DNA of 64,000 bases, taken from Duganella sp. Root1480D1 (GTDB taxonomy: Bacteria > Pseudomonadota > Gammaproteobacteria > Burkholderiales > Burkholderiaceae_D). Each line of letters opens with the position of its first letter. Positions within the stretch are counted from its first letter, which is position 1. Positions 33,664-42,679 of this stretch are shown piece by piece. The notes under the pieces were generated by a model. It searched no databases and was not told the origin of the DNA. It saw nothing but the letters and a program-made list of their open reading frames with translations. Location of the stretch: assembly GCF_001427305.1 (NCBI RefSeq), contig NZ_LMFZ01000002.1, positions 176,454 through 240,453 of the forward strand. Reading direction: 5' to 3'. Both the position numbers and the translations under genes were made by a program.

Positions 33664-35793
33664 ATGGAGACTCAACGCAAGGCCCTGTTGGCGGCCACCC
33701 TGGCCGCTCTCGCCATCCATGCGCAGGCTGCGCCCGACACTTCGGTCGGCAACAAGCAAGGCTTCAACACGGACGTGATCTACCAGATCGTGACCGACCG
33801 CCTGTCGGACGGGAATAGCGCGAACAACCCCACCGGCAGCGCCTTCAGTTCCGGCTGCACGCAGAAAAAACTGTTCTGCGGCGGCGACTGGAAAGGCATT
33901 CAGAACAAGATCGAGGATGGCTACCTGACCGGCATGGGCATTACCGCCATCTGGATTTCGCAGCCGGTGGAGAACATCACCGCGGTGCTGAACTACTCGG
34001 GCACCAACAGCACTGCCTACCACGGCTACTGGGCGCGCGACTTCAAGCGCGCCAATCCGGCCTTCGGCACCATGACCGATTTCACCAACATGATCAACGC
34101 GGCCCACGCCCGCAACATCAAGGTGATCATCGACTTCGCGCCAAACCATACTTCGCCCGCTTCGGCCAGCGATACCACCTTCGGCGAGAACGGTAAGCTG
34201 TATGACAACGGCGTGCTGCTGGCTGGCTATGGCTCCGACCCGAACGGCTACTTCCACCACAACGGCGGCACCGATTTCTCCACCCTGGAAAGCGGCATTT
34301 ACCGCAACCTGTTCGACCTGGCGGACCTGAACCACAACAATGCCACGGTGGATGGCTACATGAAGGCCGCCATCAAGATGTGGCTGGACCTGGGCATCGA
34401 CGGCATCCGCATGGACGCGGTCAAGCACATGCCTTTCGGCTGGCAAAAGAGCCTGATGTCCTACATTCAGGGCTATAAGCCGGTGTTCACTTTTGGCGAG
34501 TGGTACCTGAGCGAGAATGAGGTCGATCCCGCCAACCACTACTTCGCCAACCGCAGCGGCATGAGTTTGCTGGACTTCCAGTTCGCCCAGAAGGTGCGCC
34601 AGGTCTTCAAGGACGGCTCGGCGAACATGACTTCGCTGAACCAGATGGTGAGCGATACCGCAGGCCAGTACGCCCACGTCGGCGACCAGGTCACCTTCAT
34701 CGACAACCACGACATGCCGCGCTTCCAGGTGGCCGGCGCCAGCGGCCGCAAACTGGAACAGGCGCTGGCCTTCACCCTCACCTCGCGCGGCGTGCCGGCA
34801 ATCTACTACGGCACCGAGCAATACATGCAGGGTACCGGCGATCCAGACAACCGTGCCATGATGACCTCTTTCGCCACCACCACGCCTGCATACGGCCTGG
34901 TCGCGCGCCTGGCACCGTTGCGCAAATCCAATCCCGCCATCGCCTACGGCAGCACGCAGCAGCGCTGGGTCAACAACGATGTATTGATCTACGAACGCAA
35001 CTTCGGCAACAACGTGGCCGTGGTCGCGATCAATCGCAACCTGTCCACAGCAACCTCGATCAGCGGCTTTATCGCCGGCCTGCCGGCAGGCAGCTACACC
35101 GACGTGCTGAATGGACTGGGCTTCAACGGCAACAGCATCACGGTCGGCGCGAACGGTGCGGTCGGCAACTTCACGCTGGCGGCTGGCGCCATCGCCGTGT
35201 GGCAGTACACCGCCACGGTGGCCTCGCCAAAACTGGGCCACGTGGGACCGAATATGTCCATGCCCGGCAAGACCGTCACCATCGACGGCCGCGGCTTCGG
35301 CGCCACCAAAGGCACAGTGAAGTTCGGCAGCACGGTAGTCAGCGGCGCCAATATCCTGTCGTGGGAAGACACCCAGGTCAAGGTACTCGTGCCAAGCGTG
35401 GCGGCCGGCATGAGCGGCGTAAGCATCGTCACGGCGGGTGCCGTAACGAGCGATAGCTGGGACAATTTCGAGATCCTCAGCGGCCCGCAAGTCACGGTGC
35501 GCTTCGTGGTCGGCAACGCCACTACGGTTTCCGGTGAAAACGTCTACCTGACCGGGGATAAGTTCGAACTTACCAACTGGAGCGCCACTGCACCGCTTGG
35601 CCCGCTGTTCAATCAGGTGGTGTACAGCTACCCGAACTGGTACACCGATGTCAGCGTACCGGCCGGCACCACCCTCAGCTACAAGTTCCTGAAAAAGAGC
35701 GCCAATCCAACCGTGTGGGAAGGCGGCAGCAACCATACCTTCACCACGCCGGCCAGCGGCACGGCGACGGTAAACGTGAACTGGCAGCCTTGA
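33664..35793 (+). CDS. Exported GH13 cyclodextrin glucanotransferase-like amylase with IPT and CBM20 domains
   Basis: Starting at ATG 33664 after AAAGGAAGG, the 709-residue protein has a signal peptide ([23 protein letters not shown]). The GH13 barrel follows: [57 protein letters not shown] (nucleophile Asp), FTFGEWYL (acid/base Glu) and [10 protein letters not shown]. After the barrel come the CGTase-type C domain, an IPT/TIG domain ([25 protein letters not shown], about residue 520) and a CBM20 starch-binding domain at the C-terminus ([29 protein letters not shown]). This five-domain order is that of CGTases and maltogenic amylases; transglycosylation versus hydrolysis cannot be decided here. 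Confidence 0.9.
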   Translation: METQRKALLAATLAALAIHAQAAPDTSVGNKQGFNTDVIYQIVTDRLSDGNSANNPTGSAFSSGCTQKKLFCGGDWKGIQNKIEDGYLTGMGITAIWISQPVENITAVLNYSGTNSTAYHGYWARDFKRANPAFGTMTDFTNMINAAHARNIKVIIDFAPNHTSPASASDTTFGENGKLYDNGVLLAGYGSDPNGYFHHNGGTDFSTLESGIYRNLFDLADLNHNNATVDGYMKAAIKMWLDLGIDGIRMDAVKHMPFGWQKSLMSYIQGYKPVFTFGEWYLSENEVDPANHYFANRSGMSLLDFQFAQKVRQVFKDGSANMTSLNQMVSDTAGQYAHVGDQVTFIDNHDMPRFQVAGASGRKLEQALAFTLTSRGVPAIYYGTEQYMQGTGDPDNRAMMTSFATTTPAYGLVARLAPLRKSNPAIAYGSTQQRWVNNDVLIYERNFGNNVAVVAINRNLSTATSISGFIAGLPAGSYTDVLNGLGFNGNSITVGANGAVGNFTLAAGAIAVWQYTATVASPKLGHVGPNMSMPGKTVTIDGRGFGATKGTVKFGSTVVSGANILSWEDTQVKVLVPSVAAGMSGVSIVTAGAVTSDSWDNFEILSGPQVTVRFVVGNATTVSGENVYLTGDKFELTNWSATAPLGPLFNQVVYSYPNWYTDVSVPAGTTLSYKFLKKSANPTVWEGGSNHTFTTPASGTATVNVNWQP

Positions 35794-35794
35794 G

Positions 35795-37732
35795 TCAGGG
35801 CTTCAGCTTTAAGATCGTGCGCTGAGTAGCGACGTATAGCGCGCCTTTCCTGTCCACGGCAAGGGCGCGCAGTTTCCCAAGGCCTTCAGGCAAGTCCTTG
35901 CCTTCGGTGGTGACTTCGCCGTTGGCCGACAGCTTGCGCAGGGCCCCATCGTCAATCAGATAGATATTGTTGCCGGCGTCGGTCGCTGCATGGGTAATGT
36001 TGCGGAAGCGCGCCATCAGGCTTACCCCATCGTTGCTGCCCTTGCGATCGCGGCTGCCCGCCGCCAGCCATTGATAGCCGTCGGCGCCGACGCGGCTCAC
36101 ATAATGACCGTGCAGCATGAAGACATCATCGCTTGGCGCTACCAGCACGTCGCCGCAGCCGCCTGTCCCCTGCAACTCTGTCTTGCGCGCCACGCCGCGC
36201 GGACGGATGCGCCACAACACGTTATCGGCGCAATACCATGCCTGGCCGGTGGCATCCGCTGCAATGCGATGCTGCCCCAGTCCGGTCAGCATGAACGGTT
36301 CGGCATCCTGCGTGACATAGGCCCACATACGGCGCAGCGCCGGCACAAAGCCGGTCTGCTCGGGCGTCATGCCCGGCGGGCCGCTGACCAGCGAAATCAT
36401 GCCTTCCGTGCTGACGCCTGCCAGCCCGCCATTGGCGGTAACGAATACGCCGGTGCTGGGGCGCGCGACCATCGCGCCGTGCAGGTCCACCTGGGCCGCG
36501 GTATGCGAATCGCGCAGCTTGCGGAAACTCCCGGCCTCCAGCAAGGTACGCACCACGCCCTCCTTGTCGATGCGGCGCAACTGGTCGCCGTCCAGCACAT
36601 ACAGCCCGCCGTCGCGCCCCACTGCAAGCTGCGTGATATCGCCGAAGCGCGCCTGCAATGCCGGACCGTCGCGGTTCAACGATGCCGCATATTGCAGGGC
36701 GAATGGCTGCGCCTTGCCATTGGCATCCCAGCTCATTGCCGCCTGGCGCTCGGCCAGCAGGAGATGCAGGCTGCCATCCTGGGCACGCGCTACGCCAGAC
36801 AGCTCGCCGGTGACATCGCCCGCCCCCAGCAGGGGAACGATCATGCCGTTTAGCTCGATGCGATAGATGGTGCCCGTGGCGGGAACGGTCGCCAGCAACC
36901 GGCCCTGGGAGTCGACCGCCATTTGCCCGGCAGGCACGGCACGCGCCCTGGCCACAGTCGGCATGCTCGGTGCCAGGTAACGCCGCAGGCATTTGCCGCG
37001 CTGGCATTCCGCAGCCGCTCCCGCGATCGCGCTGGCTGAAATGCGTTCCGGGGCGTGGCCCTGCTGCAGCTCCGGCTGCGCTTGGGCTGGGGCGGCATCC
37101 ATTTGCAGGTCAAGCGGCAGCCACTTGCCGCTCGCTTCGACGCGCAGTGCGCTGGCTGCATCATGCAATATGACGCCGCCCCGTGCATCAAGTGCGATGC
37201 CCTGCGGTTGCAGCGGCAAGCCTTGGACCACCGTGCTGACTACCCCGTCCGCAGAGATCCGCCGCAACGCACTGTTACCGGCATCGGCCACCAGCAGTCC
37301 GCCCGCCGCATCGAACGCCAGCCCGGCGGGCTGGTCGAAGCGCGCCGCGATACCCTTGCCGTCATTGCGCCCGGCGGTGCCGGCCTGGCCGGCAACGGTG
37401 CGCACATCGCCCGAGGGAGAAATCGCCTTCACGGCATGATTGCCAGCATCGGCCACGTACAGCGTGCCGTCCGCGGCGACTGCCAGTCCGGCAGGAGCGA
37501 TAAAACGGCCCGGCACGGTGACCAGCGCGCCATCCGCCTTCATCGCCCGCACGGTCGCGCCATCGGTGAAGTAGATGGTGTCGTCGCGGCCCACGGCTAT
37601 GCCGCGCGGCGCGTCGATCCGCTCGCTGTTCATGGCAATGGGAGCGCCCGCAACAAGCTCCCATTTCGCTGCGAGGGCGGCATGGGACAGCAGCAGCGCG
37701 GCTGCTGCCGCAATCAGTCTTTTCTTATTCAT
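35795..37732 (-). CDS. Exported NHL-repeat beta-propeller protein
   Basis: A 645-residue protein with a signal peptide (MNKKRLIAAAAALLLSHAALA). It contains repeated NHL units of the type APAGLAVAADGTLYVADAGNHAVKAISPSGDV and QPAGLAFDAAGGLLVADAGNSALRRISADGVV in the first 200 residues, and further degenerate units down to IYLIDDGALRKLSANGEV near the end, so one or two propellers are likely. NHL propellers bind proteins or ligands; no catalytic residues are evident. A CRRGKCLRRY-like Cys pair occurs around residue 240. It overlaps the YbaN-like gene by 8 bases and is the last gene of the minus-strand run from nosZ. Confidence 0.82.
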   Translation of the reverse strand: MNKKRLIAAAAALLLSHAALAAKWELVAGAPIAMNSERIDAPRGIAVGRDDTIYFTDGATVRAMKADGALVTVPGRFIAPAGLAVAADGTLYVADAGNHAVKAISPSGDVRTVAGQAGTAGRNDGKGIAARFDQPAGLAFDAAGGLLVADAGNSALRRISADGVVSTVVQGLPLQPQGIALDARGGVILHDAASALRVEASGKWLPLDLQMDAAPAQAQPELQQGHAPERISASAIAGAAAECQRGKCLRRYLAPSMPTVARARAVPAGQMAVDSQGRLLATVPATGTIYRIELNGMIVPLLGAGDVTGELSGVARAQDGSLHLLLAERQAAMSWDANGKAQPFALQYAASLNRDGPALQARFGDITQLAVGRDGGLYVLDGDQLRRIDKEGVVRTLLEAGSFRKLRDSHTAAQVDLHGAMVARPSTGVFVTANGGLAGVSTEGMISLVSGPPGMTPEQTGFVPALRRMWAYVTQDAEPFMLTGLGQHRIAADATGQAWYCADNVLWRIRPRGVARKTELQGTGGCGDVLVAPSDDVFMLHGHYVSRVGADGYQWLAAGSRDRKGSNDGVSLMARFRNITHAATDAGNNIYLIDDGALRKLSANGEVTTEGKDLPEGLGKLRALAVDRKGALYVATQRTILKLKP

Positions 37733-38093
37733 CCAGCGGGCGGGAAGTAGGAAGGCGCCACAGGTAAACTGTCACGCCGCAGGCAACCAGGAACAGCATG
37801 ACCTTCACCGGCACGAAGGGCACCCTGTACATCGAGTAGGCCATCGACGGCCACATCATCGCCATGGCCAGCACCTTGCCGCGCAAAGGGATGCCGCGCC
37901 CGTCTTCGTAATCGCGCAGGTAGCGGCCAAAGCGGCCGTGGTTGCGCAGCCAGTTGTGCAACTTGTCGGAACTGCGGGCGAAGCAGGCCGACGCCAGCAG
38001 CAGGAAGGGCGTGGTGGGCAGCAGCGGCAGGAACACGCCCAGGCCCGCGAGGACCATGAACAGGCAGCCAATTGTGACCAGGACGATTTTCAT
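37725..38093 (-). CDS. YbaN-family (DUF454) small membrane protein
   Basis: From ATG 38093 (GGGGCG upstream) the product is 122 residues. It starts with a hydrophobic segment (IVLVTIGCLFMVLAGLGVFLPLLPTTPFLLLASACFARSS), typical of DUF454/YbaN, then WLRNHGRFGRYLRDYEDGRGIPLRGKV and two C-terminal membrane segments. YbaN proteins are inner-membrane proteins without an assigned activity. The start lies 7 bases after the MEDS gene stop, and the end overlaps the NHL gene, so the three are probably cotranscribed. Confidence 0.87.
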   Translation of the reverse strand: MKIVLVTIGCLFMVLAGLGVFLPLLPTTPFLLLASACFARSSDKLHNWLRNHGRFGRYLRDYEDGRGIPLRGKVLAMAMMWPSMAYSMYRVPFVPVKVMLFLVACGVTVYLWRLPTSRPLDE

Positions 38094-38100
38094 CGCCCCA

Positions 38101-38679
38101 TTATAGCGGCGGGCAGGTCCTCGTATGCGCGTTGTGCACTTCGCGGTGGTCGGCCGGATCGCCGGCATCGAAACTGGCTTTCGGGTAGGCGCAGAACAGC
38201 GGGAACGATTCGCGCTGGCACAACTGCGTCCACATATGCTCCAGCCGCATGGTGGCGCGGTACAGCTTTTCGTCCCACAGCAAGGCCACCATTTCGCCGA
38301 AAGCGCGCACGGTCGTATGCCGCTCGCGCGCCTTGGCCAGTAATTCTTCGATCATCTCATGAAAGCGCGACTCGGCTGGCCAGCCGTCGAACATGAACCG
38401 CGCCAGGCAGGACCGTGCATCGCGCACGATGAATTGCCCACGGGATGCCGCAGCCGCTACGCTGATTCCGCTGCGTTCCAGGCGCTCGGCCAGGGCGGTT
38501 CGGTGTTCCGGCGTAGCGATGATGATCACGGCTTCGTTCTTCCGAAACCCCTCCGAGACAAAGAACTCCAGCGTGTCGAGAAATGCCTCTTCATTTTCAT
38601 ATACCTGCACCACGTGGTCGCAGTGCGAAATATGCTGCCAGAATTCCTCTATCGCTTCTTGTTGCTGCGTCGACTGCAT
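38101..38679 (-). CDS. MEDS-domain sensory protein (DcmR-like)
   Basis: A 192-residue cytoplasmic protein: HCDHVVQVYENEEAFLDTLEFFVSEGFRKNEAVIIIATPEHRTAL at residues about 19-63 and VRAFGEMVALLWDEKLYRATMRLEHMW around residue 125 are typical of the MEDS (methanogen/methylotroph DcmR sensory) domain. The domain is RecA-like and usually sits in sensor kinases or transcription regulators; here no output domain is fused. It shares the strand of the nos cluster and precedes the YbaN-like gene. Role unknown, possibly sensing redox or a carbon signal. Confidence 0.82.
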   Translation of the reverse strand: MQSTQQQEAIEEFWQHISHCDHVVQVYENEEAFLDTLEFFVSEGFRKNEAVIIIATPEHRTALAERLERSGISVAAAASRGQFIVRDARSCLARFMFDGWPAESRFHEMIEELLAKARERHTTVRAFGEMVALLWDEKLYRATMRLEHMWTQLCQRESFPLFCAYPKASFDAGDPADHREVHNAHTRTCPPL

Positions 38680-38746
38680 TCAGTTGGCTCCAGAAATAAG
38701 GAAACCAAGAGTAGCAGATCAAAACAGCCAAAAGATGCGCGCTTTG

Positions 38747-39058
38747 TCACGCGCTGCGGCCATGCAGGTGCACCGCCAGCCACAGGGCGCCATCGGAAAC
38801 CTGCCGCACCGTATGCGGGGTGCGCGCGGGCAGGAACAGATAGTCGCCTGCCTTCAGCTGCACCTTGCGCCCCGCCACTTCAAGCGTGGCTTCACCCGTC
38901 AGCAGCACGACCCATTCGTCCTGTTCCTGGACGTATTCCTGCGATTCGATCTTCGACGTGCTGACAATGCGCTCGATCACCAGTCCCTGGTGCGACAGCA
39001 GCGTATCGAATCGCTCACCCGTTGCGGGCGGCAGTGCATCCTCGTACAGGTTTCCCAT
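38747..39058 (-). CDS. Small cupin-fold protein
   Basis: A 103-residue single-domain cupin. Visible motifs are EQDEWVVLLTGEATLEVAGRKVQLKAGDYLFLPARTPHTV, which hold the two cupin half-motifs; the first lacks some of the usual His ligands (QDEWVVLLTGE), while PHTV gives the second. It has no signal peptide. Its start lies inside the 3' end of the apbE gene (44-base overlap), suggesting transcriptional linkage to the nos operon. Substrate unknown. Confidence 0.78.
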   Translation of the reverse strand: MGNLYEDALPPATGERFDTLLSHQGLVIERIVSTSKIESQEYVQEQDEWVVLLTGEATLEVAGRKVQLKAGDYLFLPARTPHTVRQVSDGALWLAVHLHGRSA

Positions 39059-40076
39059 TTCCTTTTCCCTGGTCAGTGCGTGCCATCATGGCAGGCGTAG
39101 CATACACCTCGCCCTGCGCGTCGATCAGCATGGCCTCCTTCAAGTCGAGCCGTTGCGCCATATCGCACCAGCCTTGCGGGCCGACCACGAACAGCGGCTT
39201 GGAATTGCCGTCGGAGCGCAAGCCGGCATCGGTGCCGCCGGAGGTAATGATGGTCACGGAGGCCACCAGGTCCACCGTTTGCCCGCTGCGGGCATCGATG
39301 ATGTGGGCATGGCGCCTGCCTTGCTTCATGAAGTAGCGCTCATAGTCGCCGCTGGTGCCGATCGCTTCATTGTCGTGCAGGGCCACGCGCGCCACCATTT
39401 GCGGCCCGCGTGGATTGCGGATGCCGACCATCCACGGCCTGGACCCCGGCTGGCCAAGCGCAATCGCATTGCCGCCGACGTTCACCAGCGCTGCCTTGAC
39501 GTGGGCCTGGCGCAGGATCTGCGCCGCCCGGTCCAAGGCATAGCCCTTGGCGTAGCCGCCCAGGTCCAGCATGACGGCGCGGTTGCTGCTGGTAATGCGG
39601 TTGCCGTCGAAATGCAGGTCCGCCATGCGCGGATTGGCTTTCACCAGGCTCTCGATTTCCGCTGGCAAAGGGCCACCGGCCGTGATGTCGTTTTTCTGGA
39701 AACCCCACAGCCGGATCAGGCGCCCGATCGCGGGGTTGAAGGTATCGCCGGAGCGGGCCGACAAATCGGCAGCGGAGCGCAACAGCCCCACCATCTCCTC
39801 GTCTGCCTCAAAAGGCTCGCCGCGGGCTATGGCATCGTTCAGCGCCGTAAGCTGGCTAGGTTGCCAGGCATGGTACTTGTGGTGCAGGCGGTCGAACTCA
39901 CGCAGCACGGCCGCGCCCTGCTGGCGTGCCTCCGCTTCCGAAGGTCCGTAAATACTCACCTCCACCTGCGTGCCGAACACATGGCCCTGCACATGGTGCA
40001 CTTCGTCCCTTGCCGTGCAAGCCGCCAGTAATGGCAGCAACACGGCGCAAGCCAACAGCCGCCGGCGCTGCATCAT
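39015..40076 (-). CDS. apbE: FAD:protein FMN transferase (ApbE/NosX) lipoprotein
   Basis: A 353-residue protein with a lipoprotein signal (LACAVLLPLLAAC, Cys near residue 20). The ApbE family features are FGTQVEVSIYG, GDTFNPAIGRL, LDLGGYAKGYALDRAAQIL, ALVNVGGNAIALG and HIIDARSGQTVD with VTIITSGGTDAGLRSDGN. It attaches FMN covalently to threonine in flavoproteins of the periplasm; NosR, encoded in the same operon, is the expected target (family knowledge). Its ATG overlaps the TGA of the cytochrome c gene (TGATG). Confidence 0.92.
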   Translation of the reverse strand: MMQRRRLLACAVLLPLLAACTARDEVHHVQGHVFGTQVEVSIYGPSEAEARQQGAAVLREFDRLHHKYHAWQPSQLTALNDAIARGEPFEADEEMVGLLRSAADLSARSGDTFNPAIGRLIRLWGFQKNDITAGGPLPAEIESLVKANPRMADLHFDGNRITSSNRAVMLDLGGYAKGYALDRAAQILRQAHVKAALVNVGGNAIALGQPGSRPWMVGIRNPRGPQMVARVALHDNEAIGTSGDYERYFMKQGRRHAHIIDARSGQTVDLVASVTIITSGGTDAGLRSDGNSKPLFVVGPQGWCDMAQRLDLKEAMLIDAQGEVYATPAMMARTDQGKGNGKPVRGCTAARNG

Positions 40077-40399
40077 CAGCTCTTGGCCATGAAATCGATG
40101 GCGGCTTTCACCTCATCGTCCTTCAGGCCGGGATTGCCGCCTTTCGGAGGCATCATCTTGAAGCCGTTCAGTGCGTGGGTGTACAGCACCTCCTTGCCCT
40201 GCTTGACGCGCGGCCCCCAGGCGGCTTTGTCGCCGACCTTGGGTGCTCCCAGCACGCCGGCAGCGTGGCAGGAGGCGCAATTGGCGGAATAGATCTTCTC
40301 GCCATTGACGCCGGCGCCTTTGGCGGCTGCGGCAGCCAACACCGCAGGCGCCAGTGCGGCGGCAGCGATAGCGACGGTCAGCTTGGTAAATGCTTTCAT
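40076..40399 (-). CDS. Periplasmic c5-type monohaem cytochrome c
   Basis: A 107-residue protein with a signal peptide (MKAFTKLTVAIAAAALAPAVLAAA), the haem-binding motif CASCHAAG near residue 38 and the axial Met region GFKMMPPKGGNPGL near residue 80, the pattern of cytochrome c5/c-555. It lies between nosL and apbE in the nos operon and may donate electrons to NosZ, which is inferred from position. The gap to nosL is 36 bases. Confidence 0.88.
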   Translation of the reverse strand: MKAFTKLTVAIAAAALAPAVLAAAAAKGAGVNGEKIYSANCASCHAAGVLGAPKVGDKAAWGPRVKQGKEVLYTHALNGFKMMPPKGGNPGLKDDEVKAAIDFMAKS

Positions 40400-40435
40400 G
40401 CTTGTCTTCCTCTTGGTTGGTGGGTGAAAAACTAC

Positions 40436-40954
40436 TTAGCGCATGGAGTCGTCATGCGCATCGTGGGCCGGCTTGGTGCCAAGTTTGAGCACGTCCGGCT
40501 TGATCTGGTTGTAAGCGAGTACGCGGCCGCCTTCGCGGGCGGCGAAGGCTTGTGCATCTTCCTTGCTGGCGAAGGTGCCGATGGTTGGCCCCATGGCGCC
40601 CTGGGCGCGGCTGTCGAGGACATAAAACGCATTGCGGGCCTCGATCCAATGCCCGCGCGGCTTGCTCCAGTCGGCCTTGCCCATGTCCTGCACGTAGCTG
40701 GCGCCGATGCCGCGCTGGCCATCCTCGCCGAACAGGACTTCAAACAATTCCGCCAGGCTGCAGAAATAGTCGATGCGGCCATCCTTGAACACGATTTGCG
40801 CCTTGGGGCCGGGATAATCCTTGAGGCTCATGCCATCCAGCGCACAGGCCGCGTCCTCCGCCGGCTCGCCTGCTGCCAGGGAACGCGCTGCATCGCCGCA
40901 AGCGGCCAGCAACAGCAGCACCGCAATGGCGGCGGCATTTCGCTTGAACTTCAT
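40436..40954 (-). CDS. nosL: NosL copper-binding lipoprotein
   Basis: From ATG 40954 the product is 172 residues with a lipobox (LLLLAAC at residue 19) and the NosL core: CALDGMSLKDYPGPKAQIVFKDGRIDYFCSLAELFEVL, then GKADWSKPRGHWIEARNAFYVLDSRAQGAMGPTIGTFASKEDAQAF. NosL delivers Cu(I) for the CuZ cluster of nitrous oxide reductase and is anchored in the outer membrane. The start overlaps the end of nosY by 4 bases. A longer in-frame reading upstream is only a shadow of nosY. Confidence 0.93.
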   Translation of the reverse strand: MKFKRNAAAIAVLLLLAACGDAARSLAAGEPAEDAACALDGMSLKDYPGPKAQIVFKDGRIDYFCSLAELFEVLFGEDGQRGIGASYVQDMGKADWSKPRGHWIEARNAFYVLDSRAQGAMGPTIGTFASKEDAQAFAAREGGRVLAYNQIKPDVLKLGTKPAHDAHDDSMR

Positions 40955-41775
40955 TTGAATCTCCAGGTGGCAATGGCGAAGGGAACGGCAATCCATGCCA
41001 GCATTGCGCCGGCCAGCAGGCCCGGGTTGGTCATATGCTCCGGCATCACGGTGGCCAGGCCGTACAGCCCTTGCACCTGCTCGGAGCTGAAGATATTCAG
41101 CAGGCGGAACACGTCGGCAGGGTTCAGCATCAGCAAGGCACCGAAAACGCTGCTGTCCAGGGCACCCTGCGACAGCACCAGCACGCCCATCAGCACCATG
41201 TCGAACACCAGCACGAACAGGAACCACAGGCCAATAGCCAGTCCGCTGGCGCGGATGCGGTTGTGCGCCAGCACCGACAGGCACAGCGACATGCTGAGGA
41301 AGGCCAGTCCCAGCAGGATGGCGCTGCCGGCAAAGCCGAAGAAATGCATGGCATCGCGCGCATCGAGCTGGTTGGAGAGAGCCAGCAGGGCCACGCCGAA
41401 ACCCAGCGCGGTCGAAGCCGCCAATGCTGCGGCCAAGCCGGCGAACTTCCCGAGCAGCAGTTCAAAGCGCGTAATCGGCAGCGACAGCAGCAGCTCCAGT
41501 GAACCGCGTTCGCGCTCGCCGACAATCGCGTCGTAGCCAAGCAGCAGCGCAATCAGCGGCACCAGGTAAGTAACAAGGCTGGACAGGCTGACGATGGTGA
41601 CGTCGATGCCCCGATAGCCGACGCTGCCCTGCTGCGCCATGCCGAACCAGGCAATTGCCAGCGCAAACACGGCAAATACCAGCGCCACCGCCAGCACCCA
41701 GCGGTTGCGCAGGCGGTCGCGGAATTCACGCGAAGCGATAGTGGCCGCCGCCGACCAGTCAAGCCGCGCGCGCAT
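40951..41775 (-). CDS. nosY: NosY ABC transporter permease
   Basis: From ATG 41775, preceded by GGGAGG, the product has 274 residues with six hydrophobic segments (for example WVLAVALVFAVFALAIAWFG, VTYLVPLIALLLG and ILLGLAFLSMSLCLSVLA) and the conserved YDAIVGERERGSLELLLSLPITRFELLLGKF. It is the membrane partner of NosF; together they feed sulfur and copper maturation of NosZ via NosD. The start overlaps the end of nosF by 17 bases. Confidence 0.93.
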   Translation of the reverse strand: MRARLDWSAAATIASREFRDRLRNRWVLAVALVFAVFALAIAWFGMAQQGSVGYRGIDVTIVSLSSLVTYLVPLIALLLGYDAIVGERERGSLELLLSLPITRFELLLGKFAGLAAALAASTALGFGVALLALSNQLDARDAMHFFGFAGSAILLGLAFLSMSLCLSVLAHNRIRASGLAIGLWFLFVLVFDMVLMGVLVLSQGALDSSVFGALLMLNPADVFRLLNIFSSEQVQGLYGLATVMPEHMTNPGLLAGAMLAWIAVPFAIATWRFK

Positions 41776-42679
41776 GACGGCCTCCCATGCCGAAGAACAG
41801 GTCTTCCAGCGACGGTTCATGGATCGCCACATCGTCGACGGAGTCGCTGAGGGTGGAAATGAGCTGCAACATTTGCATCTTCTGCCGCGGCGCGCAGGGA
41901 ACGCGGATGCAATCGCGCTCCACTCGCACCTGGTGGCCGCGCAGCGCGGCAATCACGCGGCCGGTTCCGCCTGCGCGCGCCACCAGCCGGATTTCCGCCG
42001 GCATGGCCGCACCGGCGCGCAACTGCGCCAGCGTGCCTTGCGCCGCAATGCGGCCGCCGCTCAGGATCACCAGTTCATCGACGCGTTCCTGGATTTCGGC
42101 CAGGATGTGCGAGGTGATGACAATGGTCGCGCCTTGCTCGCGGAGCTGGTGCAGGATGCGGTAGAAATCGTGGATGCCGTCCGGGTCCAGGCCATTGGTC
42201 GGCTCGTCGAGGAACACCAGTTCCGGTGCGCCGAGCAGCAGTTGTGCAAAACCCAGGCGTTGGCGCATGCCCTTGGAATACCCGCCAACACGACGGTCCG
42301 CCGCCGCCGACAGGCCAACCCGCTCCAGCACGTTGCCGCAGGCGCTGCGCGCCACTTTCTTCAAGTCGGCGAACAGGTGCAGCAGCTCCATGCCGGTCAG
42401 ATTGTCGTAGGCGACAAAGCTCTCCGGCAGGTAGCCGATGCGGCGCCGCACATCACGAAATGCGCCGTCACTGGTCCGCACGCCGCAGATGCGCACTTCG
42501 CCGGAACTCGGCTCCAGCAAGCCAAGCATCATCTTGAACAAAGTACTCTTTCCGGCCCCGTTATGCCCGATCAGGCCCACCATGCGGCCCCGTCCCACGG
42601 CCAGGTCGACGCCATCGACCGCCAGCAGCGATCCATAGCGCCGGCCCACGGCGCGCAAGTCAATCAGCTTGTCGTCCAT
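41759..42679 (-). CDS. nosF: NosF ABC transporter ATP-binding protein
   Basis: A 306-residue ATPase with Walker A GHNGAGKST near residue 40, Q-loop region RRRIGYLPE, signature YSKGMRQRLGFAQ around residue 135, Walker B LVFLDEPTNGLDPDG and the switch His in ITSHILAE. The C-terminal extension contains ISTLSDSVDDVAIHEPSLEDLFFG, typical of NosF. It overlaps nosD by 20 bases and nosY by 17 bases, so the genes are tightly coupled. Confidence 0.94.
   Translation of the reverse strand: MDDKLIDLRAVGRRYGSLLAVDGVDLAVGRGRMVGLIGHNGAGKSTLFKMMLGLLEPSSGEVRICGVRTSDGAFRDVRRRIGYLPESFVAYDNLTGMELLHLFADLKKVARSACGNVLERVGLSAAADRRVGGYSKGMRQRLGFAQLLLGAPELVFLDEPTNGLDPDGIHDFYRILHQLREQGATIVITSHILAEIQERVDELVILSGGRIAAQGTLAQLRAGAAMPAEIRLVARAGGTGRVIAALRGHQVRVERDCIRVPCAPRQKMQMLQLISTLSDSVDDVAIHEPSLEDLFFGMGGRHARAA

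Noticed and set aside
33622..35736. 704-codon open frame opposite the amylase gene
   Set aside because: Antisense shadow of a GH13 gene with intact catalytic motifs.
40955..41284. In-frame N-terminal extension of NosL
   Set aside because: It is the antiphase reading of nosY; the lipoprotein signal begins at 40954.
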